A stretch of 64,000 nucleotides of DNA. Source: Rhodobacter sp. Lineage in GTDB: Bacteria > Pseudomonadota > Alphaproteobacteria > Rhodobacterales > Rhodobacteraceae. Below are positions 61,649 through 64,000 of the stretch, piece by piece. Position numbers and translations under genes: made by a program. The notes below the pieces were generated by a model, which worked only from the letters and a program-made list of their open reading frames with translations, was not told the origin of the DNA and made no database searches. Where the stretch lies: NCBI GenBank assembly GCA_027484145.1, contig JAIXUH010000033.1, forward strand, positions 1 through 64,000, in the 5' to 3' direction. Within the stretch, counting starts at the first letter, position 1. Each line of letters begins with the position of its first letter.

Positions 61649-64000
61649 TTAACAACCTTTGCGTGCATGTAGTCCCTGGATGGGGAAACGTGCAAGCAGG
61701 TGATCGAGCACCTTGATCCCGGTGAAATCCGTTGGACAGAAGAGGCGCAGCTTCCAGGCGATGATTTCTGAGAAAAAGCCATCGGCCTTGAGCCGGTCCT
61801 TCTGCGCTTCCATGAAGCCGGAGAGCTCGACCCGGTTGACCCCCATGACCCGGGAGCGGTGCAACTCCATTCCTTCAGCCAGCCGCACCACGGTCTTGCC
61901 CTCCAGAACGAGGGCATGGACCTGCGCTGCACTGAGCTTCGGCGCGTCATCCGCAAGCGTGGTCGCGACCCAGGCGGGTGAGACACGGCGACCGATGATG
62001 CGTTGGCCGTCATCGGTTTGCAGCCGATAGACGCGGGTTTCGTCCTGCGGCAGCTGCTTCCAGATTGGTAACAGAAGCCCCGCGACGATGTGCAGCGTGG
62101 CTTCCGTAAACTCTGGCACCTCGGCCAGTTCTGCGGTCCAGGCGGCGACAAAGGCCGCGCGGTCGGCTTCTAGCCAGTGTGTGTCCTCCATCATCCTGGC
62201 CGGAACTGTGCTCGCCTCTGTCGGGCGGATCAGACGCAGGCGGGGTTCAATCGTACCGTCGTCCAGCATCAGGCTGGTCGCGGGCACCTGCACCGCGGCG
62301 CGGCCCGAGCGGCTGTTGACCAGAAGCCGGGTTTTCGGATCGTGCAGCCAGTCGAGCGCATCCGCGAGCGCGGTCGGCGTGTTGCGACGCTTTTCCGCGA
62401 TGGTTAGGAGCTGGGTTTCGGCGCCGGAACAGGGATGGGTGTAGATCAGCCGAGCATCCGTGATACGGAAGCTCTCGGCGCGCAGCGTCTCGAGCCCGAG
62501 GTCGTAGACCCCGGCAGCGATGGCGCCTTCGATGCGCTGCGCCAAAAGCTCCTCGAAGGCAGTAAACAGGATGCCCTGCATCGCAATCGTCAGCGCCAGC
62601 AGGCGATTGAGGAAGGTCGTGATCGGGGGCAGATCGTCCTTCAGACCGTTGTCATCTGTGAGGCTGAGTCCGGTCGCATCCTCGAAGGCCCCAAGTGAGC
62701 AGCCCGGCAAATCGCCGCGATAGATGCGGCGGTAAAGCTGGCGCAAGGCGTCGCGGGCATAGGGCGACTCGAGATTGTCCTCGGGGCGGAACAGCCCCTG
62801 CCCACCGGTCTGACGCTGACCGCGGGTGATGGCACCCAGCGTGTCGAGGCGGCGCGCGATGGTCGACAAGAACCGCTTCTCCGCCTTCACATCGGTGGCC
62901 ACGGGGCGAAACAGGGGCGGCTGCGCCTGGTTGGTGCGGTTGGTGCGGCCCAGACCTTGGATGGCGGCATCGGCCTTCCAGCCGGGTTCAAGCAGATAAT
63001 GGACGCGCAGGCGCTGATTTTTCGCCCCGAGATCGGCGTGATAGCTGCGGCCCGTGCCGCCTGCATCCGAGAAGATCAGGATACGCTTCTGATCATCCAT
63101 GAAGGAGGCGGTTTCTGCTAAGTTGGCCGAGGCTGCCCGGCTTTCCACGACGAGGCGGGCAGTGGCACCCTCGCCCTTGCGCACGATGCGGCGCGAACGG
63201 CCTGTGACCTCGGCCACGAGATCGGTGCCGAAGCGCTGGACGATTTGGTCGAGTGCCCCCGGCACCGGCGGCAGCGACGCCAGCCTTTCGATCAGCGCGT
63301 CACGTCGGCGGACGGCTTCGCGGCACTCGACCGGCTGGCCATCGCGCACCACGGGTCGCGACGACAGATTGCCCTCGCTGTCGGTGAATGGCTCGTAGAG
63401 CTGCACCGGGAAGGAATGGGCGAGGTAGTCTAGGACGTATTCCCGCGGGGTGATGTCGACACGGATGTCGTTCCATTCCGCGGTCGGGATATCCGACAAG
63501 CGGCGTTCCATCAGCGCCTCGCCGGTCGAGACGATCTGGACGACAGCCGCATGGCCCGCCGCAAGATCGGCTTCAATGCTGGCGATCAGCGTGGGGGTTT
63601 TCATGCCGGTCAGCAGATGGCCAAAGAAGCGCTGCTTGGCAGATTCAAACGCCGAGCGCGCGGCGGACTTGGCCTGGCGGTTGAGCGTGCCGCTGTCGCC
63701 CGTGATGTTGGCCGCCTCCATCGCGGCAGCGAGATTGTTGTGGATGATGGCGAAGGCCCCGGCATAGGCATCGTAGATGCCGCGTTGCTCAGGGGTCAGT
63801 GCATGCTCCAGCATCTCATATTCGACGCCGTCGTAGGAAAGCGATCGGGCGGTGTAGAGACCGAGCGAGCGCATATCGCGCGCGAGCACTTCCATCGCAG
63901 CCACGCCGCCGGCCTCGATGGCTTGCACGAATTCCGCCCGCGTCGCGAACGGGAAATCCTCCCCACCCCAGAGGCCGAGCCGCTGCGCATAGGCGAGGTT
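61649..64000 (-). CDS. Strawberry-notch-like superfamily 2 helicase, C-terminal part (truncated by window)
   Basis: The frame is open to the window edge, so the N terminus (methylase-like and helicase motor part) lies beyond 64000. The visible 783 residues contain the strawberry-notch C-terminal helicase domain: ILIFSDAGGTGRSYHADLG, then AAIQGLGRTNRTNQAQPP, which is the motif VI-like arginine region. A long C-terminal part is specific to the plasmid form. Such genes are frequent on large alphaproteobacterial plasmids and may act in replication or establishment; role inferred. Confidence 0.9.
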   Translation of the reverse strand, partial: NLAYAQRLGLWGGEDFPFATRAEFVQAIEAGGVAAMEVLARDMRSLGLYTARSLSYDGVEYEMLEHALTPEQRGIYDAYAGAFAIIHNNLAAAMEAANITGDSGTLNRQAKSAARSAFESAKQRFFGHLLTGMKTPTLIASIEADLAAGHAAVVQIVSTGEALMERRLSDIPTAEWNDIRVDITPREYVLDYLAHSFPVQLYEPFTDSEGNLSSRPVVRDGQPVECREAVRRRDALIERLASLPPVPGALDQIVQRFGTDLVAEVTGRSRRIVRKGEGATARLVVESRAASANLAETASFMDDQKRILIFSDAGGTGRSYHADLGAKNQRLRVHYLLEPGWKADAAIQGLGRTNRTNQAQPPLFRPVATDVKAEKRFLSTIARRLDTLGAITRGQRQTGGQGLFRPEDNLESPYARDALRQLYRRIYRGDLPGCSLGAFEDATGLSLTDDNGLKDDLPPITTFLNRLLALTIAMQGILFTAFEELLAQRIEGAIAAGVYDLGLETLRAESFRITDARLIYTHPCSGAETQLLTIAEKRRNTPTALADALDWLHDPKTRLLVNSRSGRAAVQVPATSLMLDDGTIEPRLRLIRPTEASTVPARMMEDTHWLEADRAAFVAAWTAELAEVPEFTEATLHIVAGLLLPIWKQLPQDETRVYRLQTDDGQRIIGRRVSPAWVATTLADDAPKLSAAQVHALVLEGKTVVRLAEGMELHRSRVMGVNRVELSGFMEAQKDRLKADGFFSEIIAWKLRLFCPTDFTGIKVLDHLLARFPIQGLHARKGC

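Overview
The window is a 64 kb piece of a mobile replicon or integrated conjugative element from a high-GC alphaproteobacterium. Gene content (VirB/VirD4 transfer genes with a MobC/MobA pair, a strawberry-notch helicase, Toprim and DUF2493 genes, and a Cue/Cus-type copper island) fits Rhodobacterales such as Paracoccus, Rhodobacter or Roseobacter relatives; that placement is inferred from gene families, not from a marker gene. I saw no rRNA, tRNA, CRISPR array, intact insertion sequence, integrase or certain replication initiator.

Layout. (1) 1-16.4 kb is a copper-resistance island: the end of a Cu(I) P-type ATPase, a Tat-exported multicopper oxidase, a two-component system, a CusB/CusA-type RND pump without its outer-membrane partner, small periplasmic copper proteins (DUF305, DUF411), a CopZ chaperone, a second CopA and its CueR. 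Two back-to-back MerR-type operators between copZ and copA tie this part to CueR. A 41-residue cysteine-pair peptide, too short for usual gene calling, ends the island. (2) 16.7-18.7 kb holds a putative HTH protein and two exported proteins. (3) 19-34.5 kb is a tightly overlapped type IV secretion operon: virB1-like, virB2, B3, B4, a lipoprotein, a VirB5/transglycosylase hybrid, B5, an exported protein, B6, B8, B9, B10, B11, a relaxase-tail paralogue and virD4.

(4) 34.7-42.8 kb is the most interesting part: a lower-GC cargo block between virD4 and the mob genes. Five co-directional, mostly overlapping genes encode a phosphoribosyltransferase-like protein, an ORC/CDC6-like AAA ATPase, an unknown protein with Rossmann-like motifs, a SIS-HAD fusion and a PfkB kinase. 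A convergent NADAR gene and a divergent XRE-type regulator follow, with a repeated TGCAAATTTGCA-type palindrome around the regulator. I read this as a candidate undescribed nucleotide- or ribosyl-metabolising conflict (defence) system. The domains are seen in the sequence; the defence role is inference.

(5) 42.9-48 kb carries mobilisation and maintenance: MobA relaxase, MobC, a 0.5 kb repeat-rich control region, a VirC1/ParA-like ATPase with two small partners, and SSB. (6) 48.7-54.5 kb is a second defence-like block: a fused nuclease-methyltransferase of ISP type, a WGR protein, an unknown protein and a PIN toxin with an excisionase-like antitoxin. (7) 54.7-59.1 kb is redox cargo: an old-yellow-enzyme, YaeQ, a luciferase-like oxidoreductase and an F420-type NADP oxidoreductase with an Rrf2 repressor. 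(8) 59.3-64 kb returns to backbone genes: DUF2493 (SLOG), a Toprim protein and the strawberry-notch helicase, which runs off the right end.
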